The position numbers and the translations under genes were made by a program. Shown in pieces: positions 1 to 13,439 of a stretch of 64,000 nucleotides of DNA. Every line of letters begins with the position of its first letter. The first letter of the stretch is position 1. Below the pieces are notes generated by a model that saw only the letters and a list, made by a program, of their open reading frames with translations, ran no database searches and had not been told where the DNA came from. Source of the stretch: Eretmocerus hayati (taxonomy: Eukaryota > Arthropoda > Insecta > Hymenoptera > Aphelinidae); contig CM056743.1 of the NCBI GenBank assembly GCA_029851415.1, forward strand, positions 65,936,186 to 66,000,185. Direction: 5' to 3'.

Positions 1-600
1 AATCCCCGTGTCTACCCGTCTGGCTTTCATGACCCGTAAGACTGAAATGAAGCCGAATCAAAGACGGATGATGGCCCGTATCTACCCGTCTGTTCGTTCA
101 CAGCCCGTGTAGCTCGAATTCTGTAAGATAGGCGAGGGAGTGAATCCTTTTGTCTACCCGTCTGCCCGTTCATGATCCGTAAGACTGGAATGGAGCCGAG
201 TCAAAGACGGAAGATTGCCCGTATCACACCGTCTGCCCGTTCACAACCCATGTGGCTCAGATTTTGCAAGGTAGGCGTGGGAGTGAATCCCCGTATCTAC
301 CCGTCTGCCCGTTCACAGCCCGTGTGGCTCGAATTTTGTAAGATAGGCGAGGGAGTGAATCCCCGTGTCTACCCGTCTGCCCGTTCATGACCCGTAAGAC
401 TGGAATGAAGCTGAATCAAAGGCGGATGATTGCCCGTGTTTACTCGTCTGCCCGTTCACAGCCCGTGTGGCTCGAATTCTGCGAGATAGGCGGGGGAGTG
501 AATCCCCGTGTCTACCCGTTTGCCCGTTCATGACCCGTAAGACTGGGATCAAGCCGAATCAAAGACTGAAGATCGCCCGTATTCACCCGTCTACCCGTTG
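1..600 (+). repeat. GC-rich minisatellite, 72/143-bp period (forward orientation)
   Basis: The core acccgtctgcccgttca recurs about every 72 bp. Two alternating half-units give a 143-bp period: one contains cccgtaagactgg plus gaatcaaagacgg, the other cagcccgtgtggctcgaatt plus gagtgaatccccgtg. The cccgtaagac landmark starts near 31, 174, 389 and 532 (spacings 143, 215, 143). Open frames across it are by-products of repeat length and are not genes. The array runs off the left edge. The same family occurs in reverse orientation at 8957-12170. Confidence 0.9.
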
Positions 601-3600
601 ACAACCCGTGCGACTTCGATCCAGCAACATTAAATTTGGCAGAGCTCCTTCGGCTCCCTGGCTCGTATTCCCAACCCGTGTGGCTAGGATTTCACCAGAA
701 AGGTGAGGCAGTGATGACTTCACTGAAAGAAGGTTGGGAGTACTTCGCCCGTTGCTATGGCTGCGCTTTCGGCTAACAAAGTAGAGGCCGCAGCGCCCAC
801 TGATTCGCGCCCGGAGATGCGCTGTACCCCGAAACGGATTGAACTCCGCGGGGCCCGTGTCCGAGTTTCTATATCTGCAACCATTTCCTCCAAAAACTAC
901 ATGTTCTCTCGCGTATACTCTTCATACTTGATACTTGAATGATTGGGTGCATCATAGAATCAAACTTTTTTCATTGCGCAAAGTACAAAATTTCCTCTTC
1001 ATGACAACAACACAGGCAAAATGACATGTCATAGATGACGTATGCATATTGAAAAAGCGTTCCAAAGTGTTACGGCATTGATCGATTATCATCCGTAACA
1101 TTCTCCATCTACCGCCAGAAAAATCGTAGATTTACATTTTTCAATCGATAACTGTCATGATGAATTATAATTTTGCATATTTCCTGAGCGTTTCAAGTAA
1201 AATTCTGGATTTCCTCCAAATTCAAGAAATGATTCACTCAGCTATCTCAGAAAAATTACTTCATATGCTTGTACTTGCATATTTTTCCGTGGATTTGTAC
1301 CGCATGTCATCTGAATGCTGGAAATAGTTTGGAAATTTGATTTGGAATTCCCATCAGAATTAGGTTGATCGTTCACCAAGTGTATTACACGCAAGATGCG
1401 GATTGATGTGTATTACGACCGCATCATCTATACAATGTTTAGAGGACCATGATTGTCTGCATCGAGAACTCTGATCGCATGCAGATTATATTGTTCCCAA
1501 TTTTTGCGACAAATACCGGTCCTGATCGTCGCTCGCTGCTCGAGATGCCTAAGCTACAGATCAGCAGGTGCAGATCCCGCTGATACGAGGCAGCCGATTA
1601 TTTGATGGTCCACATGGCAGAAGTGCCGACAGCGAGCCAAGCGCCCCTACCCTTCTTTCAGTGTAGTGCCTACATGTTCTCTGTCCACAGCTCGTGCTCC
1701 TTCGTTCCCGCCGGATGGTAGATGGATGATCTCCGGTCTTCACTAGTTTGCCTGTTTACACCCTGTGTGACTAGGATTTCGCCAGATTCCTAGGCGAAGT
1801 ATCCCCTTGATTACCTGGTTATCTGTACACCACCTGTGTGGCTAATGGATAGTCATTGTATATCAACAATTGAGACAGAACGGGATGGGATCAAACTGCC
1901 TTGCGCGGGCCCATCTCCGTCATCATTGAGATCGTAGGAGGTTTCCACGCATCACTGAGGCCGAATGGGATTGAATCCATCGGTCCTCTGCAAGTTATTT
2001 CTCTGTAACCTTATCCGAGTTATCAGCTCAACTGCTTTTCCTTAGGAATCAAAATGGTATGGTGAGAAACCCCTCCTCTTCCACTATATGTAGCGCTTTT
2101 CTGATTAAATCATTTGAGCTTCGTTGCGTCTAAAAACTCTTGATATATTTTGCGAGATTTGGAAATCTGCAATCTTGAGCTGCGCTTCCGTATCATAGGA
2201 ATCTCGCTGCGGTGCACGTTGCCGTTTCGACAATCTCGCGGAATATACCACGAGCTCTGAGTTGTAACAAAGCTCAAACGATTGGTAATTTTTATCAAGC
2301 GCGCTGGCTCAATGATTTGGTCTGAAAAGTGTTTACAACTATTGAAGAATAGAATATTGTTTGAATTAATCTATGCGAATCACCGTGACGCCATGTATGG
2401 AGCAGTAAACAGTACGGTCTGGCCTCAACGTGCGTTGACGTTTGATAAGACAAGCCAACAACCACGAAAATGACCCACAACTCATGCTGTCTGTTCTGTT
2501 GAACTGATTGCATATTAGTATATCTATACCTGCCCGCCACGTCTTGCGTTTTTGTGGCAATATGGCGGCCAAATCATGGTGGTCAGCTGATCAAGTGCAA
2601 TTTCAATCCTCCCTTGACCGCGGGGAGGGACCCCGTCCCAAAAAATTACAACGGTCCCATCAACATCGAGATCTGCACGATGTTCTATTTGCACGGAGAT
2701 CTCAAAATATCACTTCTTTGCTGATGAGCTATGAGGTTTTAAGCTCTTACGAATGTTATCCCATCTGTAATAGAACATCCCGAAATTCATCGATTACAAG
2801 AAAGATGCATTTAGGCGTCCGGTCAGCCAGCACCGTGCATGCTGGAATTTATTCGAACTCTCGCCCGATACACTCGCGATTTGGAGTAACTGAGAAGAGG
2901 ACGGATACTTATTATCATCCAACTAAATCTCGTCTTCTCGTCAGTTGACTCAATTTGCAAGAGACATGGAGAAAAATGCGAATAACTTGAGCGCAGGCAC
3001 TATCTAACCTATAGAACAGGCACTTTGTAAACCGCCCATTTATCCGGTTTTCTTGCGATTTGGGCGGAACGACTTGAAGACAAACCTCAAGTTCAATGAT
3101 GATATACACTGGTCTCATCGTCGTTTTGCTCAAATCGCAAGCGAACTGGATAAAAGTGCACATAACTTTCAGCGTGCACGGTGACCGCATCGCCTTGATG
3201 TGATTATCCACATACTCAGCATCGTCCTCAGATAGCATTAGAGCCCAATCATTGTCGTAAATACGAGTATGCACACGAACAAATTATTTTTGATTCGATT
3301 AAGATACCATTTACTCTATGATCGCAATTTTAGGCTACTTCAACATCGATTCTTGTTGGATAAAGTCAGAGAGATTTAGTCAATTTTCCAGCTTTTTAAA
3401 TATCTGTAGTAGTACTCGCGACATATTGCCGAGCCGTTCCAAACTCATATCTCCGAGATATGGCTAAACTGTTGCCGAAATATCGCAGACATATCGCCGA
3501 TGGTGGTTTTCGATAGCTCGGCGACATGCCGCCAATATTTTCAATCCTTACGTGGACCGCAATCTAGTTCGATTCGCCATTAAGCCCTTGCAGTGGATGA

Positions 3601-5045
3601 ATCAAAAAGGTCGAGTTATCTCAGAGAATCAGTTGTGATCCAGAATGAAGAATTTTACCATAGAATCCGGAAAAATTTGGATTCAACTGATTGTGACTAG
3701 GTTTAGGCCTCGCATTATCAATTCCTATTTCCAGGAGAGTTGTTTACACTGGATCCTGCACAAAAATCTCGTCCCAATAATTTTTCTAATATTGGCGCCG
3801 ACTCGGACTGGAGTAAGAGTGGGAATTTACAGTCAATAAAATTATTTCACGAGAAATATGCACACTAGGCCTTGTCCATAACACGACACCTTAGCTCGGC
3901 TATTCAAGATGCATCGCGCGATATATATCGAAGGCGCGTGGCGCGTACGCAGATATGTGGCGTCGCAATGATTTTCGAAATGAACGATGCTCGCATTCCG
4001 CAGGTGGGAGCGTCTGGGGCTTGATTTTGAAATTACGACACTCGCAACGCAGCAAGATTATGCGCGCACCTATCGCCAAGTGTCTAGTCTATCCGGCGGT
4101 TCCGCAGGTCCACCCGTTCCTTTCCATTCGGTATGGTGTTAGGTTGGTCCTTCGTTGAATAAAACCGAAACAGATTACAGATTTCTCTCTCCACAGCAGC
4201 AGCAGATACATTTCCTTCTCTTATGCGAACTTTCACAGAACACATGAACACATGGTCCTATGATCATGGTTTGAGTATTACGAAGGGAGCCAGAGAGATA
4301 CACAAGATGGAGCTCAAATAATGATATGGCATTAAAAGTGATGCTCATAAGTGCAGGTGTTACACAATACATTTATGATGATGCCAGTTAGTGTTAACTT
4401 TTTTTGGTGTTGACGGATAGTGTTACATTTCTTGTGAAAAACTTCCTTGAGTTATATTCTGTTCATCTCATAGTAGCAAACATATTGTAGATTTGAATCC
4501 TCCGATGCAAGCTTACTTGTATATTTACTTAGGATATTTCACCCTCTCTCTGTCATTCAGATAGAATGAGGTTTTTACAACCAGACAATGATCATCATCG
4601 ATAAGAAAATTATATGTACACACTTCAGAGTATGGTTTCCATCAGTAAAATTGATGAATAACATGGAGTTTCCCTCTACGCAAGCCTATTACTTTTGAGA
4701 ATCGGAGTTCATTATGCATAATAAAAATTATCTGACCCAAAAATAAGAACCTATAGCGTGTATTCACTCCAGATGTGCATACAAATGTGGAAGTTTGGAG
4801 AGTTTAGTAGAATGTTGAAAGAATTGAGTTGGTATCAATTATTGGAAGAATTGAAGCATTCCAAATGTGTTGTCATGCCAACAGTGGGCACGGTCAGGAA
4901 CTGATATTATGAGTTCTGATTAATGCCATAGGACAAGATTGTAGTTTTTGCGCATCAAACTGAAGAAGTGTATATATCTAAATGTTTTAGAGTACCAGTC
5001 ATCAGAGTATGGGTTACGCTCTAACCAGATTTGGGAGGTCGAATT

Positions 5046-5112
5046 GGTAGCAGTCTATACTACTTGGATACTTGAGTTGAATTGAGTATCCAAATAGTAT
5101 AACCCACTACCA
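5046..5112. repeat. Short inverted repeat (hairpin)
   Basis: Left arm ggtag...tatactacttggatactt and right arm gagtatccaaatagtata...ctacc are near-perfect reverse complements around a loop of about 10 bases. Probably a small MITE remnant; no target duplication is obvious. Confidence 0.6.
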
Positions 5113-6189
5113 GTAGGGCTATTACGCTCATCCCAAACTCCACACACTACGCAAACTCCACACGCTCTGCACGCGCGCCCTCCCAACAAACTGTACAGCA
5201 GGAGACGAAATGTGTGAGGGACTATGTTTTGATGACTGAATGATTAGAGTACTTGTCGCGCGATGCTGTGCCGCATAATTTGTGTGTACGATTATGATGA
5301 AATGTTGATGCATTCTAAATATTTCAGTTTTCAGAATGTGATTATTCACGCCTCGACTTAACATATCGCCATAATTCTTCATTGTGCCTAACCTACACAA
5401 AGTATATGTTCATGTTTATTGAGTCTAAAATCAAGTTGTGATTATGGAGATGATATGAACAGCAGAACAAAAGTAGATGACTTTTTAGAATCTATTCCGT
5501 GTTTAAAATGTGAGAGCTAGATCCTTTTCCATGCTAGCAGTCAAGCTTCAATTTTATCGAAGTAATCTGCATGCCACTTCTATTCTGCTAGGATAATCAC
5601 AGAGTCAAGAATGAGATGTCATGGGACACTGTGTAGATTTTGATTTGCCATGGAGAATATCAATTCTCTGTTCGATTTCAGTCAGATACACCTTATTTTA
5701 CAACTTGGAAAGCAATTGATCAATGGCGAGACAAGTATTTGCTGGGATGCAGTGACTATTTTTATTTGAATCTCTTCCTACGACTCTACATCTTTGGACT
5801 GCTTGTTACTTTGGGCTCTCAAACATGCTTTCCATAATTTTATTCTACAATCACAATGGAATATTGTTACTCATGAAATTCATGACTCCAACCATTAGCT
5901 TAGATTTTCTCTGTATTTTGAGCTGGACTGGACAGAATCAAGTGCTGAGAGATTTCAGTCCATTTTATAACTGAGCCTGAAATATCATACGCTTTGTTTC
6001 TCAAAACCTATTGAATGAGCTGGTGTGAGCGTGATCCTTATTCTTACCAGTAGGATGAGTTAACTGACATTGAGATTCAGTACGAAGCTCCACAGTCATG
6101 TTGAAGCTTGCTCCCTGTTTTCAACTTTTGGATCATGCCAATCAATTAAGAATTCGCGTGAAGGCGATTTTCTTGGTAATTTTCGTTTT

Positions 6190-6315
6190 TGGCCCCAGTG
6201 TGCGGCGAGGCCCACCGGTAGGCCTCGCTTGTCTTCCCCCCGGTGCTGAGAATTCTGGCCTTATGGGAAATAACATTGTCCGGGGCCCACACGTAGGCCC
6301 CGCCGCACCTGGAGA
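6190..6315. repeat. GC-rich inverted repeat, possible small MITE
   Basis: gtgcggcgaggccca near 6200 is mirrored by gggcctacgtgtgggcccc read from the opposite strand near 6280-6310, giving imperfect arms of about 30 bases around a ~60-base interior. The GC content contrasts sharply with the AT-rich flanks. Confidence 0.5.
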
Positions 6316-6664
6316 AAGATCACCGATTTCAGCCTCTGCAGTGAACGTGTTAAACATTTATACTTATTTCTCTCCAACGACTCCAACAATAGCTTCTTGC
6401 AAAGTAAATTCGACCAACCATCGATTGATGATGTGACGTGTAAAATAGCGCATGCGCAGGAGATTGTGATTGTTGAACAAAGATTTATTTGTGAGATAAA
6501 TTTCTACGAATTTGAGCGAGGGGCACCTCGCTTGCAAAACCGAGCAGCCGCTCGAAGTTTTGCTCGCTGCGGTCACAGCTTCTCAGCAGCGCTCATGCGT
6601 TGCTCACATGCGCTCGGAGCGCAAATCGTCGAGCGCCCGTGCAGGAGGAAAATCGCTCTTCACA

Positions 6665-6760
6665 TGGTAAGCCCGACGAGAGAAGAGTGAGCGAAGATCT
6701 GAGCAAGGTGAGCGAAGAGCTGAGCAATTTAAGCGAGGAGCTTGAGCGAGACGAACAAAG
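6665..6760 (+). repeat. Purine-rich short tandem repeat (gagcgaagagctgagcaa type)
   Basis: Several degenerate copies of a ~12-18 base GAGCGA/CTGAGC unit occur in a row (gagcgaagatctgagcaagg, gagcgaagagctgagcaatt, gagcgaggagcttgagcgag). The frame is open with an E/S-L-S-like repeat, but this is expected from the repeat period. No gene is supported. Confidence 0.6.
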
Positions 6761-8117
6761 TGCTCAAAGTGGTGATTCATTCAAATGAATGGCGAGGATC
6801 TTGGCAAAGTCGTGACAGAAGCAATCATGTTTATTGTAATACTATCAATATCTCATTCTCCAAAAATTTTCGGTGATTACAAGTAGTATGTCGTATTGAG
6901 GACCAGGAGTTAGACCTGGTTTTAGGAATCAGCATATTTCAAACATTTTCGTAGTCGGAATCATTTGCTCTTTTCGTAATGAATGTCAATAATCAAATTC
7001 AATACGAAATTATCAAATGATCAATTCACCAATTATCATGAAATAAGGGTAAATAATACCTTCACGGGTTGGTCTCTATGCTATATCCTTCAGATTTACA
7101 GATACCAAGTGCGATCGTTATTGAGGATCGTTAGTTGGACTTACGCATGAAAATCTGGTTTGATTCATTGCAGAGGAATCGAGTGGACATCCCGAAGGAT
7201 TTTTCCCGATGGAAAAGTACATTAACATCTTTCTGCTCTCGAATTTTCAAGAGAAATATGCATTGTATTAGAACAGGTTCGGAATGGACGAATTGAGTCC
7301 AAATGCCCAGTCAATCAAATAGTTCTGTGCAAACCACCTTCTCCCGGTATTCACTGAATGGAATGGTATGTCATTGGCCGCGTTGCGGAGACGCGTCAAC
7401 TTGCACTCACGAATACTGAAAATAAGTTCGAGAAAAAACACTTTTCCGAACTAATGTGCATAACATTTTGTGGAACTATCAATGAAAGAGGAGCCTGTTT
7501 TGACAATTTCTCGGTGAGCGAGGATGGGATGAGAACAGGATTTTTCCCATCTGAAGCTTTAAAATTCTTTGTACATCAGACGAGGAAGCTGAGGCGGGGA
7601 AGATGGTTCTGGGCATAATGTCGTAGGTACTTTTGCAGATATTGGTTCCTTTTATAAGAAGTCACCGGAACGTAACTCAAATTTCTCAAAACTGAATCTG
7701 ACTCATGTTAGAGCCTCCTTGATGAGTAACTTAATTCGAGCGGCTTCCGAGTAAAATTTTTTGTTCTCAAGATTTTGTCAAATATAGTCTCAGAGCATTA
7801 CAATTTTGCACGGAAATTTGGTATAGACGTATCAGTCACATTCAAATCCATTTTTATCCCAATCCCATGTGCCCCCAATCGAACATGTTATTATGCTGGT
7901 CATAAATGGGTAGTTTTATACGAAGCGCTGTTGATGCCACGAACAAAAGCGTTCATTGAGTTTTTCATGACAGATAGCCTATTCGCAGGCATTCTCATGC
8001 TCATTAGATAGCGCATCAATCTGGAAATCTAGTCTACTTCCGTACTAAGCGCGTTAGCACACTCCGGGCACTAGTGAGACAGACATGTCCCCAAATACTG
8101 GATCGGGCTTGAGAGTG

Positions 8118-8519
8118 CACTGAGAAAAAATTCTTGGTCGTACGGCCTTGCGTTTTGCCGTGCGACCAAAAAGTGGTATAGCCAGGAGAGCAATACCGAT
8201 TTTGTCATCGCATCAATTCATCAGATCGGTTTGGCAGTCTGCTATTAGTGACAGAATAAATGGATATGGCCCATATATTTCTAATGCTCTGATACTTGAT
8301 GGATTCACAGTCACATTACGACTGATTTGCCACAAGAGCTACTAATTTTTGGCCCAGAATGGTACCGGTAAAGGAACAAATATAATCGAAAGATTTTTAG
8401 GTTATTCGCATGGAATAACAAAATCATTTTGTTGCAGTGTCGATCCAGTATTGGTCTGACGGCAATACCACGTAGCAATACAGTCGTATTGTGCTGACGG
8501 CAATGTTTTATTCTCAGTG
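8118..8519. mobile_element. MITE-like element with CACTGAGAA terminal inverted repeats
   Basis: The left end cactgagaaaaaattcttgg and the right end (read on the minus strand as cactgagaataaaacattgc) form imperfect terminal inverted repeats of about 30 bases on a 402-bp unit. Just inside the left end, ttggtcgtacggc and gccgtgcgaccaa form a 13-bp hairpin stem. No coding capacity. The target duplication is not certain; tg is the only shared flank. Confidence 0.65.
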
Positions 8520-8956
8520 TGGGGTGTGAATGTATTTGGACTACAAGAATACTAAAATAGCGTTTCTGACACACTGTGGGTAGAAGTGTTATTTTCGCAT
8601 AAAAAGTCGACTCTTACTCCCAGGTTATGGGATAGCATAGTTCGATACATAGGTGTAAATGTATTTGGGCAATTTTTGGATATTTAGGTACTCACAGGAT
8701 TGCAAGATAGTATTTTTGACCGTCTGTGCGCCAGGAAGTCATTTGCACAAGGTTTTTCGATTTTCATTTGCTCACAGAAGATCGGGAAACATAGTATGAT
8801 ACTCGGGCGCAATGGTTTTCGCTGTCACGTGACTAGTTAGACCATCGCTTGTGGCTCGGACCTGAGAAATTCACTTGGAGTGCGAGAACCATCATTCTCG
8901 CCCTTGGGCAGGTGGGAGACACGGATCTCCCGTCCCCCACATATCTCTAAGAATGA

Positions 8957-11900
8957 GAGCCGAACAGATTGTGAACGGTTAGACGGGTAGACACGGGTGC
9001 GCATTCCCCTACTTATCCCGCGAGATTCGAGCCACACGGGTAGTCAACGGGCAAACGGGTAGACACAGGCGATCGCCTGTCTTCGATTTGGCTTTATTCC
9101 GGTTTCACGGGTAGAGAACGGGCAGACGGATAGACACGGGGATTAACTCCCACACCTATCTCGCGAAATTCGAGCCACACGGGCTGTGAACGGGCAGACG
9201 GGTAGATACGGGCAATCATCCGTCTTTGATTCGTCTTCATTCCAGTCTTACGGGTCGAGAACGGGCAGACGGGCGGACACGGGGATTCACTCCCCCGCCT
9301 ATCTCGCAGAATTCGAGCCACACGGGCTGTGAACGGGCAGACGGGTAGATATGGGCAATCTTCCGTCTTTGATTCGCCTTCATCCCAATCTTACGGGTCG
9401 TGGACGAGCAGACGGGTAGATACGGGCAATCAGCTGTCTTCAATTTGGCTCCAATCTGGTTCTACCGGTAGAGAACTGGCAGACGGGTAGACACGGGTAT
9501 TAACTCCCCTGCGTATCTCGCAAGATGCGAGTCTTACGGGTTGTGAACGGGCAGATGGGTAGATACGGGCAATCATCCGTCTCTGATTCGGCTTCATCCC
9601 TGTCTGACGGGTCGTGGACGGGCAGACGGATAGATAGGGGCAATCACCTGTCTTCAATTTGGCTCCAATCTGGTTTTACGGGTATAGAACGGGCAGACGG
9701 GTAGACACGGGTATTAACTCCCCTACGTATCTCGCAAGATGCGAGTCTTACGGGTTGTGAACGGGCAGATGGGTAGATACGGGCAATCATCCGTCTTTGA
9801 TTCGGCTTCATCCCAGTCTTACGGGTCGAGAACGGGCAGACGGGCGGACACGGGGATTCACTCCCCCGCCTATCTCGCAGAATTCGAGCCACACGGGCTG
9901 TGAACGGGCAGACGGATAGATAGGGGCAATCACCTGTCTTCAATTTGGCTCCAATCTGGTTTTACGGGTATAGAACGGGCAGACGGGTAGACACGGGTAT
10001 TAACTCCCCTACGTATCTCGCAAGATGCGAGTCTTACGGGTTGTGAACGGGCAGATGGGTAGATACGGGCAATCATCCGTCTTTGATTCGGCTTCATCCC
10101 AGTCTTACGGGTCGTGGACGGGCAGACGGGTAGACACGGGGATTCACTCTCCCGCCTATCTCGCAAAATTCGAGCCACACGGGTCGTGAACGAGCAGACG
10201 GGTAGATATGGGCAATCTTCCGTCTTTGATTCGCCTTCATCCCAATCTTACGGGTCGTGGACGAGCAGACGGGTAGAAACGGGCAATCAGCTGTCTTCAA
10301 TTTGGCTCCAATCTGGTTCTACCGGTAGAGAACTGGCAGACGGGTAGACACGGGTATTAACTCCCCTGCGTATCTCGCAAGATGCGAGTCTTACGGGTTG
10401 TGAACGGGCAGATGGGTAGATACGGGCAATCATCCGTCTCTGATTCGGCTTCATCCCTGTCTGACGGGTCGTGGACGGGCAGACGGATAGATAGGGGCAA
10501 TCACCTGTCTTCAATTTGGCTCCAATCTGGTTTTACGGGTATAGAACGGGCAGATGGGTAGACACGGGTATTAACTCCCCTACGTATCTCGCAAGATGCG
10601 AGTCTTACGGGTTGTGAACGGGCAGATGGGTAGATACGGGCAATCATCCGTCTTTGATTCGGCTTCATCCCAGTCTTACGGGTCGTGGACGGGCAGACGG
10701 GTAGACACGGGGATTCACTCTCCCGCCTATCTCGCAAAATTCGAGCCACACGGGTCGTGAACGGGCAGACGGGTAGATATGGGCAATCTTCCGTCTTTGA
10801 TTCGCCTTCATCCCAATCTTACGGGTCGTGGACGAGCAGACGGGTAGATACGGGCAATCAGCTGTCTTCAATTTGGCTCCAATCTGGTTCTACGGGTAGA
10901 GAACTGGCAGACGGGTAGACACGGGTATTAACTCCCCTACGTATCTCGCAAGATGCGAGTCTTACGGGTTGTGAACGGGCAGATGGGTAGATACGGGCAA
11001 TCATCCGTCTTTGATTCGGCTTCATCCCAGTCTTACGGGTCGTGGACGGGCAGACGGGTAGATATGGGGATTCACTCCCCCGTCTATCTCGCAAAATTCG
11101 AGTCACACGGGCTGTGAACGGGCAGACGGGTGGATTCGGGCAATCACCTGTCTTTGATTTGGCTCCATTCTGGTCTCACGGGTAGGGAACGGGCGGACGG
11201 GTAGACACGGGGATTCACCTGTCTTCAATTTGGCTCCAATCTGGTTTTACGGGTAGAGAACGGGCAGACGGGTAGACACGGGTATCAATTCTCCTACGCA
11301 TCTCGCAAGATCCGAGTCTTACGGGTTGTGAACGGGCAGACGGGTAGATACGAGGATACACTCCCCCGTCTATCTCGCAAAATTCGAGTCACACGTGCTG
11401 TGAACGGGCAGACGGGTGGATACGGGCAATCACCTGTCTTTGATTTGGCTCCATTCTGGTTTCACGGGTAGAGAACGGCAGACGGGTAGACACGGGGATT
11501 CACTCTCCCGCCTATCTCGCAAAATTCGAGCCACACGGGTTGTGAACGGGCAGACGGGTAGATACGGGCAATCATCCGTCTTTGATTCGGCTTTATTCCA
11601 GTCTTACGGGTCATGAACGGGCAGACGGGTAGACACGGGGATTCACTCTCCCGCCTATCTCGCAAAATCTGAGCCACACGGGTCGTGAACGAGCAAACGG
11701 GTAGATACGGGCAATCTTCCGTCTTTGATTCGGCTTCATCCCAATCTTACGGGTCGTGGACGGGCAGACGGGTAGAAACGGGCAATCACCTGACTTCAAT
11801 TTGGCTCCAATCTGGTTTTACGGGTAGAGAACGGGCAGACGGGTAGACACGGGTATTAACTCCCCTAGGTATCTCGCAATATCCGAGTCCTACGGGTTGT

Positions 11901-12170
11901 GAACGGGCAGACGGGTAGACACGGGTCACCACCCCTATTTCCATCCCCAATGTCGAAGTCGCCCGGGTATAAACGGGAAAAACTACGAGTAAACTACATT
12001 TACGGGAAGCCACCTGTGGTGAGCTTGCAGCTAAACGGGGTTGCACGGGTGCCACCCGTGCGCCGCCCGTTGAGCTTGCATAGAGCACAAAAACGAGCAC
12101 GGGTAGCTTACGGGAACGAACGTATATTACCCGATTCCCGTCTATTTTACACGGGTTCCCGTACGTGAGC
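8957..12170 (-). repeat. GC-rich minisatellite array, same family as 1-600, reverse orientation
   Basis: gaacgggcagacgggtaga (reverse complement of the core at 1-600) repeats at ~71-72 bp spacing for over 3 kb, with alternating half-units (cgagccacacgggctgtg, cagtcttacgggtcgtgg, caatctggttttacgggt). The distal edge (11930-12170) degrades into scattered acggg words, including the palindrome cacgggtgccacccgtg at 12047-12063. Open frames of 60-104 codons in this array repeat the same peptide and are period artefacts. Confidence 0.92.
9930..11071 (-). repeat. 571-bp higher-order repeat, two nearly identical copies
   Basis: Segments starting at 9930 and 10501 are nearly identical over 571 bp (eight ~71-bp subunits). 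The frames at 9930-10178 and 10501-10749 encode the same 82 residues, and those at 10094-10300 and 10665-10871 differ at one residue. This marks recent unequal exchange within the array. Confidence 0.85.
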
Positions 12171-12199
12171 GCTGCCTATATCCACTTTCATAGAAAGAA

Positions 12200-13350
12200 A
12201 ATAGAAAAATCATAACTCCGACTAGAATCAACATTTTTGGACGTACCTTGGCACATTTCCTTTCTTAAGACACGAACATGGTTTTCTGACTCAAAATGAT
12301 CACCTAAACACGATTCCGGGGTCAGTCTGGCTCCAAAAAATTGATACTTGCTCACAGACTAGAAAACACTTTAGTTACATGTTTTTCGAAGGAGTGGCTT
12401 CAGACGTTGAATAAAAGCCGAATCGACCATGAGCACGTGTTTAGATGATCATTTCGAGTCAGATAATCATGTTCGTATCCCTACTTTAGCCGCTTATCTT
12501 ACATGTGAGCTAGAATGAGTGAAATCCCACTCGCACTCGCCTGCGTCCAAATAGACGAAATAATGCGCATTTTCAACTCGTGAAATAGGACCTACTGCTC
12601 GCATCTAGCCATAGGCTCGCCTCCAGAAGTTTTCACACATATTTCGGGGAACATTGGGGAGTAATCCCACACAGATTGGTGCACATTAGTTGCGATGGAA
12701 GCATATGTGAGCCATACCTTTGAGATCATTTTGAGGAAAAAGTAAAAAAAGGGTGTCAAATTGGCTGAATAAAATCGGTCATTCAATATCCCACCCAGGT
12801 TATTGTTCTAATTAGTAGTATTTGTATCGAAGAACATAGTCGCACAGGTTTGGGGTCGAAGGCAAAAAATTGATTTTTTTAAATTGAGCTCAAAGTTTGG
12901 CATTTTTACGAATTTGCTCAGGTTGTAATGACTGTCACTCCTAGAAGAAGTCGATTGTCTCATGTCTAGTGGGAGCTACATCACTTTAAAGCAAGCCCAA
13001 AAATCGCTAAAATGTGCTCTCAGCAGATAGCTCCTAGAAGTTGCTAGGCTCAAGTATCGACCATGGACAATTTCATTCTCGAAAGTACTAGTCTTAAGGA
13101 AGAAAATGCGCCAAGGCACGGCCAAAAATGTTGATTCTAGTCGGAGTTATGATTTGTCAGAAATAGGCTAAAAAGGGGCCTAAAAAGGACCTTTCATAAG
13201 CCCCAGGGCCCACGGGGGCCTTAGAGGAAATCCGAGAAAATTTATTTTGTACTATATTAATATAGTACTAACGGGAAAAAAATTGTTATGGACTTTTTCT
13301 AGACCCCCCTGGTGCAGGCATTCGTCGAAATGCTCTGAAACGGCTCATAA
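12200..13350. mobile_element. Palindromic foldback element, family related to 14381-16473
   Basis: atcataactccgactagaat at ~12210 is the reverse complement of the segment at ~13135-13155, and nested arms continue inward: gaacatggttttctgactca at ~12268 pairs with tgagtcagataatcatgttc at ~12456. Outside the arms, the right side carries gtactatattaatatagtac and agacccccctggtg, which match the ends of the 14381-16473 element. The left end seems cut by the minisatellite. No protein recognised. Confidence 0.75.
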
Positions 13351-13439
13351 GGATTCTGCCCACTTCACTCGGCTATGCAAGTTGAGGACGGCTTTCACAC
13401 ACTTGCTTCTCGATGATATTCATGTGGACGATATCCAAA

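Larger units (their letters stand above)
601..8117. other. AT-rich DNA without recognisable genes
   Basis: No open frame here has recognisable protein character; the longest (about 146 codons at 2508-2948 and 119 at 2915-3274) show no motif, codon bias or conserved pattern. The first ~150 bases carry diverged derivatives of the adjacent minisatellite (cccgtgtggctaggatttc), and another diverged piece lies near 1742-1845. Small inverted repeats are listed separately. I see nothing else I can support in this stretch. Confidence 0.6.

Noticed and set aside
2508..3274. Two convergent frames of 146 and 119 codons
   Set aside because: Composition resembles random translation (rich in Arg, Ser, His), no recognisable motif, no splice-linked continuation seen.
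9000..11900. Possible CRISPR array
   Set aside because: Repeats are direct, contiguous and degenerate with no unique spacers of constant length; the setting is a eukaryotic genome with introns and Polinton/LTR elements.
8957..12100. Many overlapping minus-strand frames of 60-104 codons with the repeated peptide around RIYPSARSQPV
   Set aside because: They follow the 71-72 bp minisatellite period and exist only because the repeat rarely contains stops; no start context, no non-repeat sequence.
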